The position numbers and the translations under genes were made by a program. A stretch of DNA of 28,475 nucleotides from Collinsella sp. (GTDB taxonomy: Bacteria > Actinomycetota > Coriobacteriia > Coriobacteriales > Coriobacteriaceae): positions 1 to 28,475 of the forward strand of contig JAHHSP010000003.1 of the NCBI GenBank assembly GCA_020025115.1, given 5' to 3'. The notes beneath the pieces are model-generated. The model worked only from the letters and a program-made list of their open reading frames with translations, was not told where the DNA came from and searched no databases. Positions within the stretch are counted from its first letter, which is position 1. Each line of letters begins with the position of its first letter. Positions 8,264 to 17,246 of the stretch are shown piece after piece.

Positions 8264-8926
8264 TTAGGACAGCGCGCCGACGATGCCGGTCATGGCGCCG
8301 GTCGCCATGAGGACGCCGAGGCAGACGAGCAGGACGCCGGAGAGGGCGTTGACGATCTTGTAGTGGCGTTTAATCGCATCGAACGCGCCTTTAAGCTGGT
8401 CGATGATCAGGGCGCTGATGAGGAAGGGAATGCCGAGCCCCGCGGAATACGCGAGCAGCATGAGCATGCCCTCGCCGACATGCGCGGCCTGACCGGCGAG
8501 CATGAGGGCCGAGCCGAGGAAAGCGCCCACGCACGGCGTCCAGCCGAGGGAGAACACGACGCCCAAGACGGCGGACGACGCAAAGGTGAGGTCGCCTGCG
8601 GCGCGTGCCGTCTGGCCGCCCTGGAAGATGCCGAGCTTGATGACACCGAGGAAGTTAAGGCCCAAGGCGATCACGATGCCGCCGCTCACGAGGTTGACGG
8701 CGGTTTGGTGCTCGCGTAGGAAGCCTCCGATAGTACCGGCGAGCGCTCCCATGGACACGAAGACGATCGTGAAGCCGAGGATGAACCCGAGGGCGTTGAC
8801 GAGCGTGCGCCTCCCGCCCCGCGCCTCGCCCCCGGCGAAGTAGGCGAGATATATGGGGAGCATGGGCAGCAGGCAGGGGGAGATGAAGGTGATGATCCCC
8901 TCGAGGAATGCGGCGAGGTAGGTCAT
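8264..8926 (-). CDS. ccdA: CcdA-type cytochrome c biogenesis / thiol-electron transporter
   Basis: An integral membrane protein of 220 residues with six hydrophobic segments that carries reducing equivalents from cytoplasmic thioredoxin to extracytoplasmic thiol proteins. The two conserved redox cysteines are visible: Cys18 in TFISPCLLPMLPIYLAYF and the one in SLGWTPCVGAFLGSAL. The length fits the short CcdA class, without DsbD's extra domains. AAAGGA lies upstream of the ATG (- strand). It precedes and is probably co-transcribed with the TlpA-like gene, the usual pairing. It is transcribed divergently from the pheST leader. Confidence 0.93.
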   Translation of the reverse strand: MTYLAAFLEGIITFISPCLLPMLPIYLAYFAGGEARGGRRTLVNALGFILGFTIVFVSMGALAGTIGGFLREHQTAVNLVSGGIVIALGLNFLGVIKLGIFQGGQTARAAGDLTFASSAVLGVVFSLGWTPCVGAFLGSALMLAGQAAHVGEGMLMLLAYSAGLGIPFLISALIIDQLKGAFDAIKRHYKIVNALSGVLLVCLGVLMATGAMTGIVGALS

Positions 8927-9120
8927 GGGCCGTCCTTTGCGGTCGGGGCGGTCGTGCGCGCCATGGGCGCGGTGTTTCCTGCAGTCTAAACGAGTGCGCG
9001 TTCAAATGCGTGTGACTTTGTCACCGTCCTCGGGCCTCCACGGCGAATCTCGATGGAGCCGCTTCTCGTCATGCCGTTCGACCTCGGCATATGCTATCAT
9101 CTTGGCCACTGCGTTGACGG

Positions 9121-9422
9121 AGAGGTCGGGCCTCACCGCTTTGCCGCAAAGAGAGGGAGGGCCATCGGCTGCGAGCCCACCCGCGGCGAGGAGCCCCGAG
9201 TTCACTCCCGAGCTGCGACCTGAACGGCGCATGGGGTTCGGCGTGCAACATACGCCCATGTCCAATTGCACATGCTGAGTAGGGGAGCCGCGAGCCCGTG
9301 CGATATCGGGCAAAAGAGGGTTCGCCGGACAGACAGCCGGCGGCCAATCAAGGTGGTACCGCGGAATCTCATCCGTCCTTGGGAGTGCGAGCGATCGCAC
9401 GATCCCGGGGGCGGATTTTCTT
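9121..9422 (+). promoter_or_regulatory. T-box leader of pheST
   Basis: The canonical T-box motif AAGGTGGTACCGCGGAA lies at 9350-9366, followed at once by an intrinsic terminator (9371-9422), the standard antiterminator/terminator layout. Upstream, 9123-9128 pairs with 9216-9221 and CCTC-A-CCGC with GCGG-C-GAGG (9131-9139 with 9183-9191), giving a plausible Stem I. A TTC phenylalanine codon at 9201-9203 on the 3' side of Stem I is my tentative specifier. Known mechanism: uncharged tRNA binds Stem I and its 3' end stabilises the antiterminator, so pheST is expressed when charged tRNA-Phe is scarce. The 5' limit is approximate. Confidence 0.85.
9371..9422 (+). terminator. T-box-controlled intrinsic terminator
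   Basis: ATCCGTCC (9371-9378) pairs with 9409-9416 and an inner stem GGGAGTGCGA pairs with 9395-9406 (two bulged bases) around a GCGA tetraloop. TTTTCTT follows. It is 50 bases before the pheS start and mutually exclusive with the T-box antiterminator. Confidence 0.8.
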
Positions 9423-9471
9423 ATGGAACAACATGGCGCCGAGATGGCGCCGACGGACGAGAGGGGAACAG

Positions 9472-10548
9472 ATGAGCCTGATTGACGAGCTTGAGGAGCT
9501 CGAGCAGCGAACTCGCGAGACGATCGAGAGCGCCGAGACGATCGATAAGCTCGAGGCCGCCCGCGTGGCGCTCATGGGCCGCAAGGGCGAGATCACCGGC
9601 CTCATGCGCATGATGGGCAAGATCGAGCCCGAGGAGCGCCCGGTGCTCGGCAAGCGCGCCAACGAGATACGCCGCATGGCCGAGACCCTGCTCGACGGTC
9701 GCATGAAGGACCTCAAGCGCGCCGCCGTGCGTGAGCTCATGGCCACCGAGGCCGTGGACATCACGCTGCCCGGCGCCCGTCCGCAGATCGGCCACGCGCA
9801 CCTCATCAACCAGATCATCGAGGAGATCGAGGACGTCTTCTGCGGCATCGGCTATACGGTCGAGGCCGGACCGCAGGTCGAATCCAGCTGGTACAACTTC
9901 ACCGCGCTGAACGCCCCGCTCGACCATCCGAGCCGTTCCGCGCGCGACACCTTCTATGTGAAGGACAACGCCCCCGGTACCGCGGCGCACCCCGAGCAGC
10001 ACGCTCACGGCGAGTCCGACGTGCTGCTGCGCACCCAGACCTCCGGTGTGCAGGTGCACACCATGGAGACCCAGGAGCCGCCCATTTACATGATCGCCCC
10101 GGGACGCGTGTACCGCCCCGATACGGCCGATGCCTGCCACCTGCCCCAGTTCCATCAGATCGAGGGCCTCGTCGTGGATGAGGGCATCACCTTCGGCGAC
10201 CTGAAGGGCACGCTCGATTACTTTGTGAAGTGCATGTTCGGAGAGGACCGCGCCACGCGCTACCGCCCGCACTTCTTCCCGTTCACCGAGCCTTCCTGCG
10301 AGGTCGACGTGAGTTGCGGCGTGTGCGGCGGCGAGGGCTGCCCCTTCTGCAAGCACTCCGGTTGGATCGAGATCTTGGGCTGCGGCATGGTCGATCCCAA
10401 CGTCCTGCGCAACTGCGGCATCGATCCCGAGGTCTACTCGGGCTTTGCCTTCGGTGCCGGCGTCGAGCGCATCGCGGCGCTCCGCTACGACCTGCCCGAC
10501 CTGCGCACGCTGGTCACCGGCGACATGCGTTTCCTGAATCAGTTCTAA
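9472..10548 (+). CDS. pheS: Phenylalanine--tRNA ligase alpha subunit
   Basis: The catalytic alpha subunit (358 residues) of the alpha2-beta2 synthetase that charges tRNA-Phe in the cytoplasm. The N-terminal 85 residues form the charged coiled-coil tRNA-binding arm. The class II catalytic core follows, with ARPQIGHAHLINQIIEEIED, the motif-2 region FHQIEGLVVDEGITF, the FFPFTEPSCEVDV loop and the terminal motif 3 GFAFGAGVERIAALRYDLPD, ending in the typical MRFLNQF. A CxxC-x4-CxxC loop (CGVCGGEGCPFC) occurs in many bacterial PheS proteins. The ATG at 9472 is chosen because GAGGGGAA precedes it and the sequence then begins MSLIDELEEL; the open frame extends further upstream only through the T-box. 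pheT follows 13 bases after the stop. Confidence 0.98.
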   Translation: MSLIDELEELEQRTRETIESAETIDKLEAARVALMGRKGEITGLMRMMGKIEPEERPVLGKRANEIRRMAETLLDGRMKDLKRAAVRELMATEAVDITLPGARPQIGHAHLINQIIEEIEDVFCGIGYTVEAGPQVESSWYNFTALNAPLDHPSRSARDTFYVKDNAPGTAAHPEQHAHGESDVLLRTQTSGVQVHTMETQEPPIYMIAPGRVYRPDTADACHLPQFHQIEGLVVDEGITFGDLKGTLDYFVKCMFGEDRATRYRPHFFPFTEPSCEVDVSCGVCGGEGCPFCKHSGWIEILGCGMVDPNVLRNCGIDPEVYSGFAFGAGVERIAALRYDLPDLRTLVTGDMRFLNQF

Positions 10549-10561
10549 GAAGAGGTTTGAG

Positions 10562-13036
10562 ATGAAAGTATCCTACGACTGGCTTTCCAGCATGGTCGAG
10601 CTGCCGGACGATCCGTCCGAGCTCGCACGTGAGTTCATCCGCACCGGCACCGAGGTCGAGGCTATCGAGACGGTGGGCGAGTCCTTCGACCGCATCGTGA
10701 CGGCCAAGGTCCTTTCCAAGGAGGCCCACCCCGATTCCGACCATCTGTGGGTCACGATGGTCGACGTGGGAGCCAACAACGTCGATGCCGAGGGCGACCC
10801 GCAGCCCCTGCAGATCGTGTGCGGCGCGCAGAATTTCAACGAGGGCGACCATATCGTGACCGCGATGGTCGGCGCCGAGCTCCCCGGTGACATCAAGATC
10901 AAGAAGGGCAAGCTTCGCGGTGTCGTGTCCATGGGCATGAATTGCTCCGCCCGTGAACTCGGCCTCTCCGCCGATCACGAGGGCATCATGATCCTTCCCG
11001 AGGATGCCCCCATCGGCATGCCCCTCGCGCAGTACCTGGGCACATCCGACACTGTGCTCGACTGCGAGATCACCCCTAACCGCGCCGACTGCCTTTCCAT
11101 GATCGGCATCGCGCGCGAGGTCGGGGCCATCTACGATCGCGACTTCCACGTCGACCTGCCCGTCATCGCCGCCGAGTCCGGCGCGCCCGCCGCCGAGACC
11201 GTTTCCGTCGAATTCGTCGACGAGGGCTTGTGCGACCACTACGTCGCCCGGGTGGTGCGCGGCGTGCACGTCGGCCCCTCGCCCGAGTGGCTCGTTCAGC
11301 GCCTCAATTCCTGTGGCATCCGCACGCACAACAACGTCGTGGACATCACCAACTATGTGATGATGCTCACCGGCCAGCCCCTGCACGCCTTCGATTTGAA
11401 CGCATTCGAGGAGAAGGGCGGCAAGCGCGCTGTGGCCGTGCGCGCCGCGCGTGAGGGGGAGATTTTCCGCACCCTCGACGACGTGGAGCGCACGCTCTCC
11501 GCGGGCATGGGCCTCATCGCCACTGGCGAGGCCGGCGCGACCCCGGTCGCCCTGGCGGGTGTCATGGGCGGTATGGAGTCCGAGGTCACGGATGCCACCG
11601 TCGACGTGCTGGTGGAGAGCGCCTGCTTCAACGCCGGTCGCACTTCTCACACCAGCCGCGACCTTGCGCTGATCTCCGACGCCTCCATCCGCTTCGAGCG
11701 CCAGGTCGACGAGACCGGCTGCGTGGATGTCGCCAACGTCGCCTGCGCCCTCATCGAGCAGCTCGCCGACGGCCGGGTGGCTCCGGGTTGTGTCGATGTG
11801 TATCCCGCGCCCAAGCAGCTTGCCCCCATCAGCCTGCGCCTCTCTCGCGTGCACGAGCTGTGCGGCGCGCCGATCGACCCTGCTTTCATCGAGACGGCGC
11901 TCACGCGTCTTGGTTGCTCCGTCGATGCCGAGGGGGAGGGGGACGCGCAGGTGTTCGCGGTCACGCCCGCCACGTTCCGCCCCGACCTCACCCGCGAGAT
12001 CGACCTGATCGAGGAGGTTTTGCGCCTGTGGGGCATGGACCGCGTGGAGGCTACCATCCCGGCGGCGCGCAACCACATCGGCGGCCTCACCTATGAGCAG
12101 CGCCTCACGCGCAAAGTGGGCCAGATCCTGCGCGCGTGCGGCCTCAACGAGACCATGAACTTCTCCTTCGCCGCCCCCGGCGATCTCGAGCGCATCGGCA
12201 TGGCGGACGAGGGTCGCGGATGCCCGGTCGAGATCATGAATCCGCTCGTGGCCGAGCAGACCGAGATGCGCCGCTCGCTCATTCCGGGCCTTTTGCAGTC
12301 CGTCGAGTACAACATCAAGCACAGCACCGCCAACGTGCAGCTGTATGAGATCGGCACGTTGTTCTTCGGACGCGAGAACGCCAGCAGCCCCAAGGAGCGC
12401 GAGTCCGTGGCGGGCGTGCTGTCCGGCTCCATGGGCGATGTGACCTGGAACTACAAGCCCATGCCGCTTCGCTTCTTCGACGGCAAGGGCGTTGTCGAGG
12501 AGCTGCTCTCCCAGCTGCGCATCCCCAAGGTCCGCTTCCGCCCCGCGGATGGCGACGAGTACGCTTTCCTGCAGCCCGGCCGCGGCGCCGAGGTGCTCTC
12601 AGGAGGTACGGTTCTCGGCTGGGTCGGCGAGATTCACCCCGATGCGCGTGACATGTACGGCATCGATATCCCCGTGGTCGCCTTTGAGTTGAACCTCGAG
12701 GCGATGATCAGGGGCGCCGGCGCCCAGGAGGCCTATCGCGAGTTTTCCCAGTTCCCGAGCGTCGAGCATGACCTCGCGATCGTCGTCGACGACGATGTGA
12801 CCTGCGAGGATCTGGAGCGCCGCCTGCGTTCCGCCGGCGGTAAGCTGCTCGTGGGCGTGCGTTTGTTCGACGTGTACCGCGATCCGGTTCGCGTGGGCGC
12901 GGGCAAGAAGTCCATGGCCTTCGCGCTGACCTATCGCTCCGATGACCACACGCTGACGAGCGAGGAGGTCGAGCGCGCCCATTCCAAGCTGGTGACGAAG
13001 GTGTGCAAGGCCACTGGCGGCGAGGTGCGCAGCTAA
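10562..13036 (+). CDS. pheT: Phenylalanine--tRNA ligase beta subunit
   Basis: The beta subunit of 824 residues, full length. Visible domains: N-terminal structural part, the EMAP/Arc1p-like tRNA-binding domain (about 40-155, with QIVCGAQNFNEGD), the B3/4 editing domain that removes mischarged tyrosine (about 210-390), B5, the catalytic-like core (about 480-690, LRLWGMDRVEATIPAARNH) and the C-terminal ferredoxin-fold anticodon-binding domain (about 730-824, FSQFPSVEHDLAIVVDDDV). AAGAGG precedes the ATG. It is co-transcribed with pheS under the T-box. A GC-rich inverted repeat (13059-13067 with 13115-13124) lies downstream without a T tract and may end the transcript. Confidence 0.98.
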   Translation: MKVSYDWLSSMVELPDDPSELAREFIRTGTEVEAIETVGESFDRIVTAKVLSKEAHPDSDHLWVTMVDVGANNVDAEGDPQPLQIVCGAQNFNEGDHIVTAMVGAELPGDIKIKKGKLRGVVSMGMNCSARELGLSADHEGIMILPEDAPIGMPLAQYLGTSDTVLDCEITPNRADCLSMIGIAREVGAIYDRDFHVDLPVIAAESGAPAAETVSVEFVDEGLCDHYVARVVRGVHVGPSPEWLVQRLNSCGIRTHNNVVDITNYVMMLTGQPLHAFDLNAFEEKGGKRAVAVRAAREGEIFRTLDDVERTLSAGMGLIATGEAGATPVALAGVMGGMESEVTDATVDVLVESACFNAGRTSHTSRDLALISDASIRFERQVDETGCVDVANVACALIEQLADGRVAPGCVDVYPAPKQLAPISLRLSRVHELCGAPIDPAFIETALTRLGCSVDAEGEGDAQVFAVTPATFRPDLTREIDLIEEVLRLWGMDRVEATIPAARNHIGGLTYEQRLTRKVGQILRACGLNETMNFSFAAPGDLERIGMADEGRGCPVEIMNPLVAEQTEMRRSLIPGLLQSVEYNIKHSTANVQLYEIGTLFFGRENASSPKERESVAGVLSGSMGDVTWNYKPMPLRFFDGKGVVEELLSQLRIPKVRFRPADGDEYAFLQPGRGAEVLSGGTVLGWVGEIHPDARDMYGIDIPVVAFELNLEAMIRGAGAQEAYREFSQFPSVEHDLAIVVDDDVTCEDLERRLRSAGGKLLVGVRLFDVYRDPVRVGAGKKSMAFALTYRSDDHTLTSEEVERAHSKLVTKVCKATGGEVRS

Positions 13037-13189
13037 GGCTTTTCCAGGTGCCCCACCCCGCCCCCACTCGCCGGACGCGGTGCACGGGACGTGCACACCT
13101 CCGCTTTAAGGGCGGTTGGGGGCGCCTGGGGACGTATGGGGGTCGCGTGACCGCTGGGATTTGGGCAAACTGCGGGAGTTGGTCAGGAC

Positions 13190-14134
13190 ATGCCATCGTG
13201 GAACATTCATATCGCGCATGCGGAGCGGCTGCTCAAGGGCGGCGGTTCCGTTGCGCGCGTCGTGCATGACGGCAACGCGTTCCTCTTTGGCAACCTGATT
13301 CCCGATATCTATGTGGGGTATATGGTGCCGGGTGTGGTGCGTCCCGTTCCATATCGCGTGACGCATTTCGCCAAGCCCGAGCACATCCCAAAGCCGCGTG
13401 CGGGCGAGTTCTTCGATGCGTACGTCATGCCGCTCGCACGTGAGTGCGGGGTGCTGGATGCGTCCGGTTCTGCACGTCCGGCGGGGGGAGGCGTTAAAGC
13501 GGCTTGCCCGACCACCGGGCCTTTCGGCTCCCTGGCCGCCGGGAAGCCGGACCCGGAGCGATCTTGGCGTGTGCCGGCCTCACTCTCCGCCGAGGTCGCT
13601 CACGTGTCCCCCGCGCATACCCCGACGTTCGAGTGGGGCTGCGACGTGGCCGATTCCGCTGAGGTGCAACGTAGGGCGTATGGGGCCGAATGCGGGGCCT
13701 TGCCGGAGTCCGAACTGCGGCGCTCCCTGTTCGACATGGTGCTCGGCGCATGGGTGCACCTGCTCGCCGACTGCACGTGGAATCAGGCCGTGAGCGATGT
13801 GCTGCGCGCACGTGGCGAACAGCCCAGCAGGGATTTTCGCATCAAGAAGCAGGGCGACTTCGACCTATTCGGCAAGTCTCTCGAACTCGATCTCATGCCA
13901 CGACTCACACCGCAGCTGATCGAGGTCGCCGCGTCGTTTTCGCAGTACGAGATCGACGCTGCCTCGGTTGCGGCGACGTGCGCCATCGCACACGAGACCG
14001 TGCGTACCAACCGCCCAATCACCGGCGCCGCGTACCTCCTGCTCGACGACGATTTTTTCAGCCGCGTCTTCGCCGAGGTCAACGAACGGGCGGAAGCCCA
14101 CCTCGTCTCATTTGGGGACAGGTTCAAAATGTAG
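13190..14134 (+). CDS. Zinc-dependent phospholipase C-like protein
   Basis: A protein of 314 residues beginning MPSWNIHIAHAERLLKGG. The Trp and His close to the N-terminus, the GNLIPDIYVGYM motif and the central helix LGAWVHLLADCTWN resemble the metal-binding His/Asp pattern of the zinc-dependent phospholipase C superfamily, many of which are uncharacterised bacterial proteins. There is no signal peptide, so unlike secreted clostridial phospholipase C it is probably cytoplasmic. Residues about 85-145 are a low-complexity, Pro/Ala-rich insertion. Its start follows the weak site GGGAGTTGGTCAGG. It stands alone between pheT and a terminator at 14153. Function is inferred only at superfamily level. 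Confidence 0.7.
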   Translation: MPSWNIHIAHAERLLKGGGSVARVVHDGNAFLFGNLIPDIYVGYMVPGVVRPVPYRVTHFAKPEHIPKPRAGEFFDAYVMPLARECGVLDASGSARPAGGGVKAACPTTGPFGSLAAGKPDPERSWRVPASLSAEVAHVSPAHTPTFEWGCDVADSAEVQRRAYGAECGALPESELRRSLFDMVLGAWVHLLADCTWNQAVSDVLRARGEQPSRDFRIKKQGDFDLFGKSLELDLMPRLTPQLIEVAASFSQYEIDAASVAATCAIAHETVRTNRPITGAAYLLLDDDFFSRVFAEVNERAEAHLVSFGDRFKM

Positions 14135-14152
14135 CATCAGCCTTGCCGTGGT

Positions 14153-14187
14153 AAAAGCCGCCCGAGCAGAAGTTCGGACGGCTTTTT
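14153..14187 (+). terminator. Intrinsic terminator after the phospholipase-like gene
   Basis: AAAGCCG-C-CCGA (14154-14165) pairs with TCGG-A-CGGCTTT (from 14174), with one mismatched pair, followed by TTTTTCC. It lies in the gap between two convergent genes. Confidence 0.85.
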
Positions 14188-14239
14188 CCTGCGTGGCCGG
14201 CATTCCCCTCAAGAGGGCCGGCTTTATCGATGGGGTGAT

Positions 14240-15640
14240 TTAGGCCGCGTCTTGCTCGGCCACGGCCTGCATGGCCACGGCTCCGATGAAGTTCACCGGC
14301 TGGCAGAAATTCGGTTGGAAGAACAGGTCGACGTTGGCGAGCTGATCGATGGTGAAGCGCGCCTGGATGGCGATGGAGATGGCGTTGGCGGCCTCGGCCA
14401 CGTCGTGGCGGCACAGGAACTGAGCGCCCAGCACGCGACGGGTCGCGGGGTCCCAGGTGAGGGTCGCGGTGACCGGTGTGGTGGCGAGCATGAAGTCGGG
14501 ACGATAGTCCTGGACGATGGTGGTGGAGCGAGCGTTCACGCCACGGGCTTCGGCGCCGGCTTGAGTGAGGCCGCTCGCCGCAAGGGACAGGTCGTAGAGC
14601 TGCACGGCGCTGGTTGCCTGCGTGCCCATGTACTTCTGAACGGGCTCTTCGATATTCGCAGCCACGAGCAAGGCCTGGCGCACGGCATTGGTGGCTAGCG
14701 GGATGTAGTCATAGGTGCCGGTGGGGTTGTAGAGCACGGTGCAGGAGTCACCGGCGGCGAGAACATCGGAGCTGGCCTCGGTGCTGCCGGCTGGGAATGC
14801 ACGCATGTACTCGTCAGTCTTGATGGCGCCGTTGGGAAGGGTTTCGAGTTGGCCCTCGAACAGGTTTGTGCGGGGGAGAAAGCCGGCGGCCATGATGGCG
14901 TAATCGACCTCGTACTCGCCTGCTGTGGTCACGACGGTGACACCGCCGCTCTCGGTCAGGCGGAACTCGGTGACCATCTGGCCCAGCGCCAGCTCGACGC
15001 CGCGCTCGGTGTACGCGGCTTCGACCTGCTCGGTGATGGGCGCATCGAAGTTCTTGGCGAGCGCGCGATCGAGGCTATCGATGAGGGTGGCTCGCACCCC
15101 GGCCTCGCTGAGCTGTTCGACGAGTTCGGCGCCGATGTATCCGGCGCCGATCACCGCGACGGAATGTGCCCGCATGGCGTTTTCCTTGATGGCTTTGCCG
15201 TGATCCCAGTTCTTGCACAGCATCACGCGGCCATCCTCGAGGCCTTCGACCAGGCCGGGGATGGACGGGGTGACAGGCTTGGAGCCGGTTGTGACGACGA
15301 GCTTGTCGAAAACGTAGGTCGATTCCTCGCCGCTGGTGAGGTCGCGCGCCACGAGCGATTTGCCGGCCACGTCGACGGAGAGCACGTCGTGCTCCATGTG
15401 CATTTGCGCGCCGAGTTCGGCCAGTGCGGCGGGGGAGGAGTAGAACATGCGGTTGGGGTCGCTCACGTGACCGCCGACCCACAGCGCAATACCGCAGGAA
15501 AGGAACGACAGGGTGTCGTTGCGCTCAAAGACGTGCACGGTCCAATCGGGGTGCGCGGTGAGGATCGACTGGGTGGCGAACGTGCCGGCGTGCGTGCAGC
15601 CCACGACGGCGACGGTCTTGGGGGTGGGGGCGGTGGCCAT
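14240..15640 (-). CDS. nox: FAD-dependent NADH oxidase (Nox / CoA-disulfide reductase family)
   Basis: A flavoprotein of 466 residues that most likely oxidises NADH with oxygen, giving water, a common way for fermentative gut bacteria to regenerate NAD+ and remove oxygen. The N-terminal FAD site is VAVVGCTHAGT. The single redox cysteine is Cys49 in LSFLSCGIAL, matching the sulfenate cysteine of Nox. The NADH-binding fold is VAVIGAGYIGAELVEQL. The Nox-typical AAGDSCTVLYNPTG and YIPLATNAVRQ follow, then the dimerisation domain. The ATG at 15640 is preceded by AAAAGGAGG at ideal spacing; an in-frame upstream extension would be hydrophobic and has no such site. CoA-disulfide reductase activity is a family alternative. 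Confidence 0.92.
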   Translation of the reverse strand: MATAPTPKTVAVVGCTHAGTFATQSILTAHPDWTVHVFERNDTLSFLSCGIALWVGGHVSDPNRMFYSSPAALAELGAQMHMEHDVLSVDVAGKSLVARDLTSGEESTYVFDKLVVTTGSKPVTPSIPGLVEGLEDGRVMLCKNWDHGKAIKENAMRAHSVAVIGAGYIGAELVEQLSEAGVRATLIDSLDRALAKNFDAPITEQVEAAYTERGVELALGQMVTEFRLTESGGVTVVTTAGEYEVDYAIMAAGFLPRTNLFEGQLETLPNGAIKTDEYMRAFPAGSTEASSDVLAAGDSCTVLYNPTGTYDYIPLATNAVRQALLVAANIEEPVQKYMGTQATSAVQLYDLSLAASGLTQAGAEARGVNARSTTIVQDYRPDFMLATTPVTATLTWDPATRRVLGAQFLCRHDVAEAANAISIAIQARFTIDQLANVDLFFQPNFCQPVNFIGAVAMQAVAEQDAA

Positions 15641-15678
15641 GGTGCCTCCTTTTGAGGGGAATCGTGTCAGCACCAAAA

Positions 15679-15706
15679 ATGATACAAAAAAGCAAACAGT
15701 TAGCAA
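15679..15706 (-). promoter_or_regulatory. Candidate promoter of the NADH oxidase gene
   Basis: On the - strand, TTGCTA (complement of 15701-15706) and TATCAT (complement of 15679-15684) are separated by 16 bases, and the -10 hexamer lies 38 bases before the start codon. The local sequence is unusually A/T-rich for this genome. Confidence 0.5.
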
Positions 15707-15812
15707 GGGCAAACTGGGTAAGCGGTTGGCCGGTCTTCGGCGCTTTGCCCGCATGCGCTAAGATTTTGTCAAACGAGCCATGCGAAGCCATACGACACGA
15801 ATAGGAGCGCAC

Positions 15813-17216
15813 ATGTCCTTTGCCACAAAAGTCGCAGCGCCGTCCACGACGGCCGCCGAGGACCTGCTCGACTTTATCGCCGAGAGCCCCACGATGTTCC
15901 ATAGCACCGCCGCCATCCGCGCGCGCTTGGATGCGGCCGGTTTTACCTATCTGAGCGAGGGTGCCGCATGGGAGGTGCGTCCGGGGGGCTCGTACTATAC
16001 GCAGCGCAATGGTTCGAGCGTTGTGGCCTGGCGCGTGGGCGAGCGGGCGGTCGCTCCGGCTGTTGGCACCGATGCCGCCGAGGGTGTCGCCGGACGCGCC
16101 GCCGACAGCGCGCCCTACCATTTCCAGCTCACAGCTTCGCATTCCGATTCCCCCTGCTTCAAGGTGAAGACGAACGGCGAGATCGAAGGCCCCGCCGGGT
16201 ATGTGCGCCTGGACACCGAAGCCTACGGCGGCATGATGGACTACACCTGGTTCGACCGTCCGCTTTCGCTCGCCGGACGCGTGCTGGTGCGCGAAGGCGC
16301 TCGAATCGAGAGCCGTCTTGTGGCCCTCAATCGAGATGTCGCTCTTATCCCGAGCCTCGCGATTCACATGGATGGCGGCGTGAACAAGGGTTTCGCCCCC
16401 AATCGCGCGAGCGATTTGTTCCCGCTGCTCTCCGCGGGTGATTTGGCGAGCGGCTCTCTCGATATGATCGTGGCCGATGCCCTCGAGATCGATCCCGCTC
16501 AAATCGTGGCGCGCGACCTGTTCCTGGTCAACCGCGAGCGCGGTCGCGTGTGGGGAGTCACCGGCGAGTTCATCTCCGCGCCCCGCCTCGACGATCTCAT
16601 GTGCGCCTACACCTCACTGGTCGCCTTCATGAATGGCGGGAACGAGCGCACCATCTCGGTCTATGCGTGCTTCGACAACGAGGAGGTCGGTTCGGAGACC
16701 AAGCAGGGTGCCGCATCGACGCTTTTGGCCGACACCCTCTCCCGCGTGAACGCCGCCCTCGGCTTCGGCTCCGAGGAGTACGTACGCGCGCTTTCTGCTT
16801 CCTTGCTCGTGAGCTGCGATAATGCTCATGCACAGCACCCCGCACACCCCGACCTCGCCGACAGCCTCCATGCCCCGCAGATGAACGGCGGAATTGCGGT
16901 GAAGGAAGCGGCCAACCAGCACTATTGCACCGATGCCTTCAGCCGCGCGGCGTTCACGGCCGTGCTCGACGAAGCCGAGGTGCCGCACCAGGCGTTCGCG
17001 AACCGCAGTGACAAGGCGGGCGGCTCCACGCTTGGTAATATCTCGAACATGCAGGTGAGCGTGCATGGAGTCGACGTCGGTTGCGCGCAGCTCTCCATGC
17101 ATTCGTGCGTGGAGACGGCCGGTGCGCGCGATGTCGACCTGGCCATTGAGGCGCTCACGGCGTTTTACGACACGGATGTCCGCATCGACGGCGCTGATTC
17201 GATCGAGCTCGGCTAG
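15813..17216 (+). CDS. M18-family metalloaminopeptidase
   Basis: A cytosolic dinuclear zinc aminopeptidase of 467 residues (aspartyl aminopeptidase/ApeB family) that removes N-terminal residues from peptides. Visible signatures are the metal-binding LTASHSDSPCFKVK (His110, Asp112), the catalytic glutamate pair 290-291 in CFDNEEVGSETKQGA, the CDNAHA segment, and the C-terminal DKAGGSTLGNISNMQVSVHG with a metal His in LSMHSCVE. The length matches the family's 430-480. About 18 low-complexity residues (AVAPAVGTDAAEGVAG) are inserted before the first zinc motif. The ATG at 15813 has TAGGAG upstream; the frame is open to 15780 but without a ribosome site there. It is divergent from nox. A repeat cluster follows its stop. 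Confidence 0.95.
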   Translation: MSFATKVAAPSTTAAEDLLDFIAESPTMFHSTAAIRARLDAAGFTYLSEGAAWEVRPGGSYYTQRNGSSVVAWRVGERAVAPAVGTDAAEGVAGRAADSAPYHFQLTASHSDSPCFKVKTNGEIEGPAGYVRLDTEAYGGMMDYTWFDRPLSLAGRVLVREGARIESRLVALNRDVALIPSLAIHMDGGVNKGFAPNRASDLFPLLSAGDLASGSLDMIVADALEIDPAQIVARDLFLVNRERGRVWGVTGEFISAPRLDDLMCAYTSLVAFMNGGNERTISVYACFDNEEVGSETKQGAASTLLADTLSRVNAALGFGSEEYVRALSASLLVSCDNAHAQHPAHPDLADSLHAPQMNGGIAVKEAANQHYCTDAFSRAAFTAVLDEAEVPHQAFANRSDKAGGSTLGNISNMQVSVHGVDVGCAQLSMHSCVETAGARDVDLAIEALTAFYDTDVRIDGADSIELG

Positions 17217-17246
17217 GCGGGCATTGCCTCCCTCGATGGGAATGTG

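Noticed and set aside
9298..9471. N-terminal extension of PheS by 58 codons
   Set aside because: This sequence is the T-box and terminator; the ribosome site supports the start at 9472.
10514..12322. A 602-codon - strand open frame opposite pheT
   Set aside because: pheT motifs are complete on the + strand; the antisense protein has no recognisable domain or ribosome site.
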